Assembly: GCF_030253575.1 (NCBI RefSeq)
Contig: NC_080561.1
Span: forward strand, 27,587,564 to 27,651,563
Reading direction: 5' to 3'
Origin: Rhododendron vialii
Taxonomy: Eukaryota; Streptophyta; Magnoliopsida; Ericales; Ericaceae
Length of the DNA: 64,000 bases
Shown: positions 32,259 through 45,427 of the stretch, one piece after another
How the letters are laid out: every line of letters begins with the position of its first letter
Numbering within the stretch: position 1 is the first letter of the stretch
The notes under the pieces: generated by a model
Seen by the model: the letters and a program-made list of their open reading frames with translations, nothing else
Told to the model about the DNA's origin: nothing
Database searches by the model: none
Program-made: the position numbers and the translations under genes

Positions 32259-33411
32259 GGGTGTATTACGATGATGATAACTGTTAATCCCAGCTCATTA
32301 TGAGACCTCCTCTTTTGTGAGAAGGTCAGGGAAAATACTCTATCCTAACATGTATCTGAGCTTCGTCCTTTTTTTTTCTTTTTCTTTGATTTTTAGATTT
32401 AATTTCTACTTGGTTTTTTATTGAAAAAAAGAAAGAAAGAAAGAAAAGGGTTTTGATGTTCTCTGTGATGTTTATGACCATGCTAATTCAGATTATTCTG
32501 TGATCGAATACTTCTTCATCTTATCTTCTGAGGCAACATTCTTCGCCTCTTTTGATTTTCTCATTTTATTTTTAGTATTCAGTACTCCATCCCTGTTCTT
32601 TTTGTTGGTATTTTTTTTGCTATTACTATGAATGTTTTTGAGATCTTTGAATGCTTAAATTTACGAGAATTGGAATCTAGGTATGCAGTTCTTCTAAATT
32701 AAATATATAATAAGCGATTGACAATAATCAAGTCTTTTTTGCTAAATGGTATTACCATTTTAGCAGATGTATGTGAGGAGCCTAGAAATCATTGGAATAT
32801 GTAATTTGGTCCATTTAGTTTAGCGAAACACACCATACATAGATTTTAGTTTTCGGAGGTGAGTTAGTTTCCGAACCGTTTCGGCATTGGACGGTTCGGA
32901 TTTTAATGAAACTTATCTCCGGAAAACTTTTTCATTAAAATCCAGACCGTCCAATGTGCTTTGGACGGGCACGATTCACCTCCGTAAACTATTATTCATA
33001 AAAAGCTCCGTGAAATAGTTTTTCTTAGAAAAAGAAGTTAGAAAACATATTTCGGTAGAAAGGACCGGGCCACAAAATATTCAACCTTGAGTTAAGCCCA
33101 ACCATGCCTAGTCTTGTTTCCAGTCCACGAGGCCTCCCATTTTCACGTGGCCTCCCATTTTCAAGCCCTCCATTAACCACATCATGGTTATATAAGTAAA
33201 ATCATAGAGACCCCCCTCAATAAACCCTAACCCTAGCCCATGAATCGCTATATTTATACCCCATGCCTGTTCTTCTTCCTCGGCTTCACAAAGCCCTTTG
33301 AATCTGTCGAAATCTAACCCACAGGTCTCTCTTCCTCTCTCTCTCTCTCTGTGGATGCTCGTGTTAGTATTTGTATGTACGAGTCTGAGAGACGGTTTTC
33401 GCTGTAATTTC
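32259..33411 (+). repeat. Array unit U4, interrupted by element B
   Basis: Same order as U1. It stops at 33411 ('gctgtaatttc'); its tail continues after element B at 40499. Confidence 0.9.
32266..32365 (+). ncRNA. Box C/D snoRNA-like sequence, U4
   Basis: C box ATGATGA at about 32271, D box CTGA at 32356-32359. Best preserved copy together with U5. Confidence 0.4.
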
Positions 33412-33547
33412 TAGAGGTGTCAAACGTGCTGGGTCGGCACAGGCACGGGCACGGGCACGAGCACGTTTGAAGGTGGCACGTCACGACACAGGCACAGTTT
33501 AATCCTAGCACGGCACGCTACGGTATTAGTGGGCACGCTGCACGACA
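33412..33547 (+). repeat. Left-end minisatellite of element B, first part
   Basis: TIR, then ggcacaggcacgggcacg variants, ending at the LTR-like insertion; continues at 35839-36122. Confidence 0.88.
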
Positions 33548-35838
33548 TTTAACGCCCCGAAAATTCGGAGACATGAAAAAAATATTGAATTGGGATTTCT
33601 AAATAAATTTCCATTTTGAAGCATTAAAATCTCAAAAGTTCTGTCAATTTCAATCAAATCACAATGTACCAACCTTAAAGTAATTTGTCAGATTCTCTTA
33701 CTGTACAATATAAAAGTAATTAATAGGAATTACAGAGCAACTAAGGGTGTAACCAGAGTTCGATAATATCTTCTTTGGTCGACGACAAATCATTCTTTGC
33801 CCACAGCCCTTCTGCTATCGGTCAACATCACTTCACTTTTTCATACGACCCTTCTGCTTTGTCTTCAGTACGTGGCATTCGAGTTACCAGGGCAACATAG
33901 AACCGTGAGCGATGACGCTCAATAGCCAAAACCCACCCGAACCCATAACTTACACACAAGAAGATAAAGAGTGCAATGCAAAATACGGCGCTTGGTTTCA
34001 TTATTATCCTTCAACTTATATGAAAGTCTAGGATCTCCACCTTGAGATCCGTCCTACCCTCAACCTCCAGCGTAAGGCACCCCAGTGTGATTCAGATTGC
34101 TCCTTGCTGTGTCCCGCTGATAGCTACCAAATTATTTACTCGGATCTACAGTCGAGGCAACCACGCAAGGAAGGAACCAAACCTGTTCTCGCAGCCAATC
34201 ACCACTGTACCCTACCTAGAGTTACGTTTCTCAAACAACCTGGGCCCCTGTTAGCACCCATCTTAGCACAAGACTAGCCCTTGTTAGCACCCATCTTAAA
34301 TTCATAACTCAATCACTTTCCGATTTATCCTTTACTTATCAGCGTCTACGTGATCCGCTAATCGTATACCACCCCGGCTTCTAATGTCCATTCTATGTTT
34401 TCGAAATCGTGTATGTCCACAGTTAACATGAATTAAGCACGAGACAAAATAAATTATGCTTCACGTGGACTAATAACCATGTTCACCTTTCATTAACAAC
34501 TATCACTTAAACAGAGTAATCGACCTAACACCAATTGTCTCGTAAACTAATACTTTCATTTAACAAATTTAGATATCCTCATCATTAAGACATTTCAACA
34601 AAACATGCTAACATTTATTCATGCCATAGAAACTAATCATGCGATTGAATATTATATTAAGAAAATGAAGTGATTCCTCTTGTTTTTTCCTTTTCTTTTT
34701 CAAAACAAAAATTTTCATTTAATCTACATCACCTCGGAGTGTTGACAATATTAGAATAGTTCGTATTTGCAACAAAATTTGGATCGAATCGAAACTAATT
34801 AACTTCGGAACTTAATATTAACTTTACTACTCAAGAGTTAGATTTATAAGCTCTTAAATCACGAGAGGCTAAACTGTAACACTCCAAACCAATTTTAAAA
34901 GAAAACAACAGTTATGGCCAACGGAAACAATGTCCGGATCAACCGGCGACGTTGGGACCGAATTTACATTCCTAAACACGAAACAATCAATACGAAACAT
35001 AATATATATTTAGGGAGGTGAGTTCGGACTACCTCTCGTCTGACGAAACGGGGTTTGAAGAGATTTCGGTGGCGGGTCAAAGCGGCAGCGAAGCTCGGCT
35101 GTTCATGGCAATGGTGGTGAGGAGCTGATTGGTGGTGGCGGTTCCAGCTGTGGTGACGCGGTGGCGATGGTGACTCCAATTGTGGTGATGGCCGGCTGGG
35201 TGGGTTACTCGGTGGGGGGAGGTTTCGGTGGTGAAGGAGTTCGAAGACGGTGGCGATGGTGGCACGAGGTGTTCGGTTACCGCGGAGAGGAGGAGATGGT
35301 GGTACACGACTGTGAGGTGGAGGAGCTCGGTGGTGCTTGGAGAAGATGGAGGAGCTACGGTGGTGAGTGGAGAATGGAGGAGGTGGTGATGGCGAGAGGT
35401 GGCGGCGGCTGATCTCTCTCTCTCTATCTACCGAGTGTGTGTGTGTGTGTGTTTGTTGGGAACAAAAGAAGGAAGAGAAGGAAATAAGAAGGAAGTTTAC
35501 CTGGAGGGGAATTGAAGAAGTGGAGTAACCAATGGGTAAGAGATTATGTGCCATCGAATTTTGATGGAGGAAGATGATGAAATATTTTGTTTCTATTCTT
35601 CTATTTTTTTTTCTCTTCAGCCGAAAGTACGAAATGGGAAAGGGTAAAATGATTTTGTGTACACATGTGCACACAATAAGGAATTTACTTGTTAGACACG
35701 CATGCGCGCCCAATCGATTACGAAAATAAAATTGGTGTGACGACATAAATAATTTTTCGCATTAAATAAACTAAAGAGCAAAATAATATTTTTGTTTTGG
35801 AAATTATTATTATTTATTAAAAATACCGGGTCTTTACA
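33548..35838 (-). mobile_element. LTR-retrotransposon fossil, solo-LTR-like, no coding parts
   Basis: 2.3-kb insert with terminal words (minus strand) tgtaaagacccgg and cggggcgtta, flanked by CGACA on both sides. No gag or pol region is recognisable, so it is a solo LTR or a coding-free derivative; family not assigned. It sits in element B and is younger than it. CGACA is also part of the host minisatellite, so the duplication is weak evidence. Confidence 0.45.
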
Positions 35839-36122
35839 CGACACAGGCACGGAAGTGAGTGGGAACGACACGGACATGGCATGGAAGTTGGCACGGCACA
35901 GCACGACATGACACGGTCTTAGACGGGCACATCACGGGCACGAGACGGAAGTGGGATGGGGCACGATTCACGATACGGCACGAGCACAGGCACGAACACG
36001 AGCACGGAAGTATGACGGGCATGGCACGACAGAACACGGTTCTAGTCGGGCACGGCATGACATGGCACAGGCTCAACACAACACGGTTCTTGTCGGGCAC
36101 GTCAAGGCACGGCACGAGACTT
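35839..36122 (+). repeat. Left-end minisatellite of element B, second part
   Basis: Continuation of ggcacggaagtgggcac-type repeats up to 'gacttgaaaaaacc', then AT-rich sequence like that at 24598 in element A. Confidence 0.88.
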
Positions 36123-36689
36123 GAAAAAACCAAAAAAAAATGTTATTAAATAAACAAGGGATTTCAAATTATACTTTACTTTATTTCTATGTATTTTTTG
36201 ATAATTCAATAATTTATTAATCTTTTCCTTTTATTTAATTAAAATAAGCTTTTAAAATATTTTATATGATTAAGAAAATTTGAATAAAAAACATAATGAT
36301 ATACCAATTACCACACATATACTGATATACATTGCGTTTTATCTAATAAAGATTTAAAAAAAAAAATACATAGAAAATAAATAAGAAAAAAACTAATTTA
36401 AAAAAAAAAAACCTCCATGTGATTCAAATCCAAGTCCTAATGTCCTATGGAACTTGTCACACATCACAAACCACCAAGGCCATTAATCATGTTATGTTAT
36501 TACTTGGAACAACTAATAATAAATAAGAAAAAAAAATGGTTTTAAAGAATAATTCCTATGGGAATCGAACACAAGTCCTTAAGGACTTGACACACATCTC
36601 AAACCACCAAAGCCAACAATCTTTTTGTGCTTATAATTGGAACAAGTAATATATATTATATAATTCTATTTTATAAAAATGGGCCTCTT

Positions 36690-37240
36690 GTATGGTAGCC
36701 ACACAATTGCGACACAACTATGACGATCCATACCGTTTATTTTGTTGTTCTTGGTGTTTTAATGACTCGCGCAATTTTCAGGTATATCGGGTTTTGGAGC
36801 CCTTTCATCGGGACATAGATTCATTAATATGAAATTTTTTGTTATGTGCAATCAAGTATATAACGATAACCAATGTACTTCATTTTTTGCACGAATGATA
36901 TAATCACTCCCACGTAAAAGGTAGACGGTTCTGATTTTCAAAAAACAGCTCGGGTGGCGCTCGAGTGATAGATTATAGGACTTTACGAGAATTTTCGATA
37001 AGTTGGTGCATATGGATTATGGTGTCTCGTATGCACATGATCACACAGATCATATAAAAGCAATGAGGTGCTGCCCTAGCAGTCATCTGATCTCACTCTC
37101 TCAACGTCTCTCCCTCTCCCTCTCTCTCTCTCCGACTTTGTTTACTTTTCTCAACGTCTCTCTCTCTCTCTCTCTGTCTCTCCAACTCTCCGTTCTCAAC
37201 GTCTCTCTTTCTCTCTGTCTATCTGACTCTGAGACCGAGC
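36690..37240 (+). promoter_or_regulatory. Promoter/leader block of element B shared with element A
   Basis: Similar to 25180-26300. Words in common include gtgttttaatgact, catcgggac, 'gtgcatatggatta', tatgcacatgatcacac, tataaaag (37053-37060; 26080 in A) and 'tgccctagcag'. A (TC)n leader follows. Confidence 0.7.
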
Positions 37241-37689
37241 TAGTTGAGCAGTAGGAGGAGAATCGTTCGAATCTCAGGTAAAGCACAGTCGCAGTCTCTC
37301 AACGTCTTTCTCTCTCTGTGTCTCTCCGACTCTCTCATCACCTCAGCTCACCGACTCACTCACCAGTCACCTTCGCCTGCGAAAGAGGCAGCGTTTGGGC
37401 TGGGACGTTGCGCCTCAGGTCCCTAAGGTATCGAATCTGTTCTCGAAATCTTTAATTCTTCGGTTTACATTCTTTTTTTTTTCTTTCTTTCTATGTTGCT
37501 GTTTTGCTAGATCTGGTCGAAATTAGATGCATCCTAGATCAGGTATGGTGAAAGGTTTATCTTTTCATGCTAGGTGGCTTGTCTGTGATCAGATCTTTAA
37601 AATTCATGCCTATTATAATTTGCTTATTCTATTCGTTCTTTGATGATTTTGAAATGTGCTAATGCGATTTTATCATCCTTCCGGTCTTT

Positions 37690-38611
37690 TGCAGGCTACC
37701 TTCACTGACATTCTGAAACAACTTGGTATGCTCTCTTACATTTTTCTTATTTGTGTTAGGGTTAAATCTCTCTCTTCTTTTTTTTTTTTGATAATGTAAA
37801 ATTGTTAGGGTTAAATCTCATGCTTTCAGAACAAGAGTAACTGTTTTAATAATGTATACGAGCTTGGTTCTATACTTCTATGCTATTAGACTACGAAGTC
37901 TCTGGTTAAAACTTTTGATAGTGTTATTCAGTAGCTTGGGCACTGTGTTGCATTTTTGTAGTGGGTGTTAAAATACCAGCTGTTGCTTTGTTATTCCTAT
38001 AGTCCTTATGGATGAGCTTCTATAGAAGACAAGGTCTGCTCTTTATCGGTCTGGGCATTGTTACTCTCGCTAACTTCTTGGTTACAACTACAACCAGCTA
38101 TCAGTATTTGTTTTCTTGGTGTATGTGCAAAGGGTGTCCAAGAAAAGGTGATATGACGAAATTAAAGTCAAAATTTAGAGACCTCTCTTATGTGCACGAG
38201 TGAGAAACCCCGCGTGCATTTGCATGCTTGTGGTCAGAACTTTACTTAGGTGCAAAGAAGACTAACTCCATCGAGAACCAAAAAGGATTGGATGTGAGCT
38301 TTGACTATCTGAACTCAAGCTCATTATCCATCCTTGATGCTCACATACGAGAATGATGAAACCCAACAGAAAAACCTACTTACCCCTTCGTTGTGCTTTA
38401 TTTGTAGTCTTTGTGTCCAAATACTGTAAGAAATCCTTCTCCTTGTTCCTCTTTCTGCAGCCGGGCGGTTCAAAATGGATCTTAGTTCCAGAAAGTCTTC
38501 AATAAAGCTGATGATCCAGGACGAACTTACCAAACTAGCTGATGAGGCAGATGATGGCGATGCTGAGAAAGATGAGACCCAACCCTCCAGTAAAGGTGTG
38601 AAGGCGTGACT
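37690..38611 (+). pseudogene. Captured exons of unidentified host gene(s)
   Basis: Three exon-like pieces. First, 37696-37725 (ag|GCTACCTTCACTGACATT..., reading ATFTDILKQL). Second, about 38009-38165, with a hydrophobic run LFIGLGIVTLANFLV after YRRQGL. Third, 38461-38611, ending in a stop after KMDLSSRKSSIKLMIQDELT and an acidic tail. The last looks like a protein C-terminus. I do not recognise the source; the pieces may come from one or two genes. All have intron-like flanks. Confidence 0.4.
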
Positions 38612-38910
38612 GCCAAAAGTGAAACAAGACTAGATGAAAATGTAATGGCCTTCAATAGTCTTCCGGGATCTTGTGATCTATTTTTGTATACAGCATGCTG
38701 TAATTTATGTTTAGGAGTTCTTTCACGTCACGTTGAACTTGTATGTTTTATGCTTTGTAGGTATGGGTAACGTTGGGACTACGCAAGTTAAGTCGCAAAG
38801 GTTGATTTTGTACTTGGTTTCAATCACTTGTCATATTTAGAATCCAAAGTTTTCATGTAGCTGTAGACCGAAATGGCTATCTTATGCTTTTTGTATACCA
38901 ATCTTGACAG

Positions 38911-39154
<244 letters not shown>

Positions 39155-39487
39155 TGATCTTCTGTTTTATTGTAATTAGTTGCTAGACGAATTATGGGTG
39201 TGCATATATCTGTTATTCAAATGTAAACCAATATGTTTGGTGTTATGGTTAAGTGGATGAAATATAAATGTTGGTCAGTTTTGTTTTCTTCCTTTCCCCA
39301 TCCCTGCAAGGCCCCTTGGAGTTCCAAATGCTTTTCACTCCAGTTGATTGAATTCGTGCTCCTGTTTGTGCATCTTGTCCACAAATCATGGTATGGATTG
39401 ATTTTTGCTTACTCAGATCATGCTATTTGTTGGTAGTATTGATTGGAGTCTGGGGATATCTGTTATTATCACTTTAAGATCTCTATA

Positions 39488-39611
39488 TAAGTGAATTTTG
39501 TGGCCAAGATGTCTGAAATTTTTTGATTTTCCATAGCATTACGCATTGCAGTGAATTTTGTGGCCAAGATTTCTGAAATTTTTGAGTTTTCCCCAGCATT
39601 ACGTACTGTTA
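39488..39611 (+). repeat. ~64-bp tandem duplication in element B
   Basis: gtgaattttgtggccaagat...gcattacg(c/t)a occurs twice in a row with a few differences. Confidence 0.8.
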
Positions 39612-40007
39612 CTTCATGTACATTTGATAGTTTACATATTGTTGAGTTTGAGTTTCTGATTGTTGTCCCTTCAGTGAAAGGATATTGTTGCTTTGGATTA
39701 TTATTCCTATAGTATTTCAGCTTATGGTTTTCGATTCTACAGAGGGGACTGTTTGTTTCCATGACTATTCCGTTTACTCCTTTTTGGACACAGATTGATT
39801 TCCGTTATCTTCATTACGGTTTTCGAAACTTGCGTTTTGGGAATAACTTGAAAATAACTGAGCTTTTAGAAAATATGTAGGCAATGTTTCCAAGTTTGAA
39901 ATTATTTTCATGGAAAAATGATTTGGCCTTGAAAACTATGATTATTTTCGTTTTAATATCTGAAAAATGTGCTATGGAACTGATTTTTAAGACAAGCCTT
40001 AGATTTG

Positions 40008-40498
40008 TTAATCGGCACGGGCACGAGCACGACACGTTTGAAGGCGGCACACCACGCCACACGCACGGTCTAATCTTGGCACGGCACGGCACACGATTAA
40101 GTAAACGGGCCAACACGGCACGATTCAAAAAAGGCATGGCACGACATGACGCGATAAAAAAAAGCATGGCACGACATGACACGATAAAAAAAGGCATGGC
40201 ACGACACGACACGACACGATAAAAAAAGGCATGGCACGACACGACACGACAAAAAGGAACGACACGATACAACAAAAAAATGCACGACAAGATACGTCAC
40301 GATTAATTAATCAGGCACGTCATGACACGACACGAATTAAAAAAGGCACAGCCCGACAAAGTAAAATGGCCCACAACGGAATGCTTAAAGCACGGCACGA
40401 TGAAGTAAACGGGCACAGCATGCCACGGCACGATGAAGTAAATGGGCATGGCATGGAAGTCGAATGGCACGGCACGTTAGGCATGTTGGACACCTCTA
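40008..40498 (+). repeat. Right-end minisatellite of element B
   Basis: ggcatggcacgacatgac + gcgataaaaaaa units, then the TIR at 40485-40498. It reads GGCACG on the same strand as the left array. Confidence 0.9.
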
Positions 40499-40659
40499 CT
40501 AATTTCAAAACGAAGTCTGAACGCCTCCATCTTTTTTGGTTGGAAAAATTATTCATTGCCCCCGAGAAAGGGGGCACTGAATGATCTCTTGTTTGGTTAG
40601 TTTTGTTATTTTTGAGATAAGTTTTTCGTACTCAATTTTTTATTTTTTATTTGGAATAA
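40499..40659 (+). repeat. Tail of array unit U4 after element B
   Basis: Resumes with 'aatttcaaaacgaagtctg', including the conserved hairpin gcccccgag..agggggc near 40557-40576. Confidence 0.88.
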
Positions 40660-41966
40660 ATGGGGTGTATTGCGATGATGATAACTGTTAATCCCAGCTC
40701 ATTATGAGACCTCCTCTTTTGTGAGAAGGTTAGGGAAAATACTCTATCCTAACATGTATCTGAGCTTCGTACTTTTTTCTTTTTCTTTGATTTTTAGATT
40801 TAATTTCTACTTGGTTCTTTATTGAAAAAAAGAAAGAAAGAAAGAAAAGGGTTTTGATGTTCCCTGTGATGTTTATGACCATGCTAATTCAGATCATTAT
40901 ATGATCGAATACTTCTTCATCTTATCTTCTGAGGGAACATTCTTCTCCTTCTTTGATTTCCTCATTTTATTTTACTATATTCGTTACTCCATCCCTGTTC
41001 TTTTTGTTGGTAATTCTTTTCGCTATTACTATGAATGTTTTTGAGATCATTGAATGTTTAAATTTACGAGAATTAGAATCTAGGGGTATGGTTCCGCTAA
41101 CTTAAATATATAATAAGTGATTGGCAATAATCAAGTCTTTTCTACTAAATGGTATTACCATTTTAGCAGATGTACGTGAGGAGCCTAGAAATCATTTGAA
41201 TATGAAATTTGGTCCATTTAGTTTAGCGAAACACACCATACATAGATTTTAGTTTTCGGAGGTGAGTTAGTTTCCGGACTGTGTTGGCATTGGACGGTCC
41301 GGATTTTAATGAAACTTTTCTCCCAAAACTTTTTCATTAAAATTCGGACCGTCCAATGTACTTTGGACGGGTACAATTTACCTTTGATAACCATTATTTA
41401 GCTCTGTGAAATAATTTTTCTTAAAAAAAGAGGTTTTTTTTTTTGATCCGCCTTAAAAAAAGAAGTTAGAAAACATGTTTCCGTAGAAAGTACTGGGCCA
41501 CAAAATATGCAACCTTGGGTCATGCCCAACCATACCCAGTCTTGTTCCCAGTCCACGAGGCCTCCCTTTTTCAGGCCTCCCAATAACCATATCATGGGTA
41601 TATACGTAAAATCATGTAGACAGCCCTCAATAAACCCTAACTCTAGCCCATCAATCGCTTTATTTATACCCCATGCCTCTTCTTCCTGTGCTTCACGAAG
41701 CCTTCTAAATTTGCCCAAATCTAACCTGCAGGTCTCTCTCTCTCTCTGTGGATGCTCATGTTAGTATCTGTATGTACAAGTCTGAGAGACGCTTTTCGTT
41801 GTAATTTTCAAACAAAGCCTGAAATGCTTCCATCTTTTTTGGTTGGAAAAATTATTCATTGCCCCCGAGCAAGGGGGCACTGAATGATCTCTTGTTTGGT
41901 TGTCAGTTTTGATATTTTTTTATATAAGTTTTTCGTACTCAATTTTTGTTTTTTTTTGGAATAAAG
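40660..41966 (+). repeat. Array unit U5
   Basis: About 1,307 bp, all parts present, with an extra T/A-rich insert near 41420-41465. Confidence 0.9.
40669..40769 (+). ncRNA. Box C/D snoRNA-like sequence, U5
   Basis: C box GATGATGA near 40674, D box CTGA at 40760-40763. Confidence 0.4.
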
Positions 41967-43262
41967 GGGGTGTATTGCGATGATGATATCTGTTAATCCC
42001 AGCTCATTATGAGACCTCCTCTTTTGTGAGAAGGTCAGGGAAAATACTCTATCCTAACATGTATCTGAGATTCGCCCTTTTTTTTTTTTTCTTTGTTTTT
42101 TAGATTTAATTTCTACTTGGTTCTTTATTGAAAAAAAGAAAGAAAGAAAAAGGGTTTTGTTGTTCTCTGTGATGTTTATGACCATGCTAATTCAGATCAT
42201 ACTGTGATCGAATACTTCTTCGTCTTGTCTTCTGAGGGAACATTCTACGCCTCCTTTGATTTTCTCATTTTATTTTACTATTCAGTACTCCATCCCTGTT
42301 CTTTTTGTCGGTAATTCTTTTCGCTATTACTATGAATGTTTTTGAGATCTTTGAATGTTTAAATTTACGAGAATTAGAATCTAGGGGTGCAGTTTTGCTA
42401 AATTAAATATATAATAAGCGATTGACAATAATCAAGTCTTTTCTGCTAAATGGTATTACCATTTTAGCAGATGTATGTGAGGAGTCTAGAAATCATTGGA
42501 ATATGAAATTTGGTCCATTTAGTTTAGCGAAAAACACCATACATAGATTTTAGTTTTTGGAGGTGAATTAGTTTCCGGATTGTTTCGGCATTGGACGGTC
42601 TGGATTTTAATATAACTTTTTTTCGAAAAGTTATTCATTAAAATCCGAACCGTACAATGTACTTTGGACATGCACGATTCACCTCTGTAAACCATTATTC
42701 ATGAAAAGCTCTCTGAAACAGTTTTTTTAAGAAAAAGAAGTTAGAAATCATGTTTCCGTAGAAAGGACCGGGCCACAAAATATGCAACCTTGGGTCAAGC
42801 CCAACCATACCTAGTCTTGTTCCCAGTCCACGAGGCCTCCCTTTTTCAGGTACCCCAATAGCCACATCATGGGTTTATAGAAAAACTCATAGAGACCCCC
42901 CTCAATAAACCTTGACACTGGCCATCAATCGCTTTATTTATATACCCCGTGCATCTTCTTCTTCATCTGCTTCACGAAGCCCTCGGAATCTGTCTAAATC
43001 CAAGCCACAGGTCTCTCACTCTCTTTGTCTCCCTCTGGATGCTCGTGTTAGTATCTGTATGTACGAGTCTAAGTGATGTTTTTTGCCGTAATTTCTAAAC
43101 AAAGCTTGAAACGCCTCCATCTTGAATGGTTGGAAAAATTATTCATTGCCCCCGAGCAAGGGGGCACTGAATGATATCTTGTTCGGTTGTCAGTTTTGAT
43201 ATTTTTTGAGATGAGTTTGTCGTACTCAAATTCTTCTTTTTTCTTTTTTTTTTTGGAATAAA
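41967..43262 (+). repeat. Array unit U6
   Basis: About 1,296 bp. The telo-box is degraded ('aaaccttgacactgg' near 42907), otherwise complete. Confidence 0.9.
41974..42074 (+). ncRNA. Box C/D snoRNA-like sequence, U6
   Basis: C box GATGATGA near 41979, D box CTGA at 42065-42068. Confidence 0.4.
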
Positions 43263-43269
43263 GGGTTGT

Positions 43270-43368
43270 ATTGCAATGATGATAATTGTTAATCCTAGCT
43301 CATTATGAGACCTCTTTTGTGAGAAGGTCAGGGAAAATACTCTATCCTAACAGATAATCTGAGCTTCG
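43270..43368 (+). ncRNA. Box C/D snoRNA-like sequence, U7
   Basis: C box AATGATGA, D box CTGA at 43359-43362. The region before the D box differs (cagataat), so the would-be guide is changed. Confidence 0.3.
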
Positions 43369-43441
43369 CCCTTTTTTTCTCTTCCTTTCACTTTTAGATT
43401 TAATTTCTACTTGGTTCTTTATTGAAAAAAAGAAAGAAATA

Positions 43442-43723
43442 CTCCTTCCATCCCTTTTTAAGTGTCCCGCTTCGTAATTTCAATTTGTTAAAAAAACTTT
43501 ATCACTACACCTTTCACATTAATTTTTACCTCCATTTTTTTTACTTACTCTCTATGGAAACATTATCATTATACTTTTACTTACTAACTTTTCCAAATGG
43601 ATTCTACTTTTAGGGGTAAAATGGAAAATGTACCCATTTTTATCCACTAACTTTACAAAATGGACATTTATTAAGGAACAACTCAAAATGGAATACTGGA
43701 CATTAAAAAGGGGACGGAGGGAG
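43442..43723. mobile_element. Stowaway (Tc1/mariner) MITE in U7
   Basis: TIRs ctccttccatccctttttaa and its complement ending ggggacggagggag, flanked by TA at 43440-43441 and 43724-43725. Absent from the other seven units. Non-coding. Confidence 0.9.
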
Positions 43724-44819
43724 TAAAAGGGTTTTGATGTTCTTTGTGATGTTTATGACCATGCTAATTCAGATCGTTGTGATCGAATACTTCTTCATCT
43801 TATCATCTGAGGGAACATTCTTCGCCTCTTTTGATTTTCTCATTTTATTTTTCCATTCAGTACTTCGTCGTTGTTCTTTTTGTTGAAAATTCTTTTTGCT
43901 ATTACTATGAATGTTTTTGAGATCTTTTGAATGTTTAAATTTACGAGAATTAGAATCTAGGGTTGCGGTTCCGCTAAATTAAATATATGATAAGCGATTG
44001 GCAATAATCAAGTCTTTTCTACTAAATGGTATTACCATTTTAGCAGAAGTATGTGAGGAGCCTAGAAATCATTGGAATATGAAATTTGGTCCATTTAGTT
44101 TAGCGAAACACACCATACATAGATTTTAGTTTTCGAAGGTGAATTAGTTTCCAGACCGTTTTGGCATTGGATGGTCCGGATTTTAATGAAACTTTTCTTC
44201 AAAAACTTTTTCATTAAAATCCGAACCGTCCAATGTACTTTGGACGGACACGATTTACCTCCGTAAAACATTATTCATGAAAAGCTTTGTAAAGTAGTAT
44301 TTCTTAAAAAAAAAGAAAACATTTTTCCTTAGAAAGGACCGGGCCACAAAATATGCAACCTTGGGTCAAGTCCAACCATACCCAGTCTTGTTCCTAGTCC
44401 AGGAGGCTTCCCTTTTTCAGGCCCCCCAATATCCACATCATGGGTATCTACGTAAAATCATAGAGACCTCCCTCAATAAACCCTAACCCTAGCCCATCAA
44501 TCGCTTTATTTATACCCCATGCCTCTTCTACTTCCTCTTCTTCATGAAGTCCTCTGAATCTGTCGAAATCTAACCCACAGGTCTCTCTCTCTCTCTCTCT
44601 TTGGATGCTCATGTTAGTATCTGTATGTACGAGTTTGAGTGATGACTTTCGCTGTAATTTCCAAACAAAGCTTGAAATGCCTCCCATCCTGTTTGGTTGG
44701 AAAAATTATTCATTGCCCCCAAGCAAGGGGGCACTGAATGATCTGTCGTTTGGTTGTCAATTTTGATATTTTTTGAGATAAGTTTTTCGTACTCAATTCT
44801 TTGATTTTTTGGGAATAAA

Positions 44820-45427
44820 GGGGGTGTATTGCGATGATGATATATGTTAATCCCAGCTCATTATGAGACCTCCTCTTTTGTGAGAAGGTCAGGGGAAAAT
44901 ACTCTATCATTACATGTATTTGAGCTTCGTCCTTTTTTTATTTTTCTTTGATTTTTAGATTTAATTTCTACTTGGTTCTTTATTGAAAAAAAGAAAGAAA
45001 GAAAAGGGTTTTAATGTTCTCTGTGACGTTTATGACCATGCTAATTCAGATTATTCTGTGATCGAAGATTTCTTCGTCTTATCTTTTGAGGGAACATTCT
45101 TCGCCTCTTTTGATTTTCTCATTTTATTTTACTATTCGGTACTCCATCCCTGTTCTTTTTTGTTGGTAATTCTTTTCGCTATTACTATGAATGTGTTTGA
45201 GATCTTTAGATGTTTAAATTTACCAGAATTAGAATCTAGGGGTGCGGTTCCACTAAATTAAATATATAATAAGCAATTGACAATAATCAAGTCTTTTCTG
45301 CTAAATGGTATTTACCATTTTAGCATATTTATGTGAAGAGCCTAGAAATCATTGGAATATGAAATTTGGTCAATTTAGTTTAGCGAAAAACACCATACAT
45401 AGATTTTAGTTTTCGGAGGTGAGTTTG
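44820..45427 (+). repeat. Array unit U8, truncated end of the array
   Basis: Follows the consensus up to 'gttttcggaggtgag' and stops where the hairpin would begin. Unrelated AT-rich sequence follows. Confidence 0.9.
44829..44927 (+). ncRNA. Box C/D snoRNA-like sequence, U8
   Basis: C box GATGATGA near 44833; the D box has become TTGA. Probably inactive. Confidence 0.28.

Larger units (their letters stand above)
43263..44819 (+). repeat. Array unit U7, with a Stowaway insert
   Basis: About 1,557 bp; the surplus is the MITE at 43442-43723. Telo-box intact near 44479. Confidence 0.9.

Noticed and set aside
34964-35746. 260-codon minus-strand ORF
   Set aside because: Composition is dominated by a Pro/Ser/His-rich low-complexity stretch from a GC-rich leader-like sequence inside an LTR-like insert. 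No domain, and overlapping ORFs on both strands.
44983-45261. ORF MKKRKKEKGF... in array units U1 and U8
   Set aside because: It starts in an A-rich slippage-prone run. The frame differs in most other units, so coding is unlikely.
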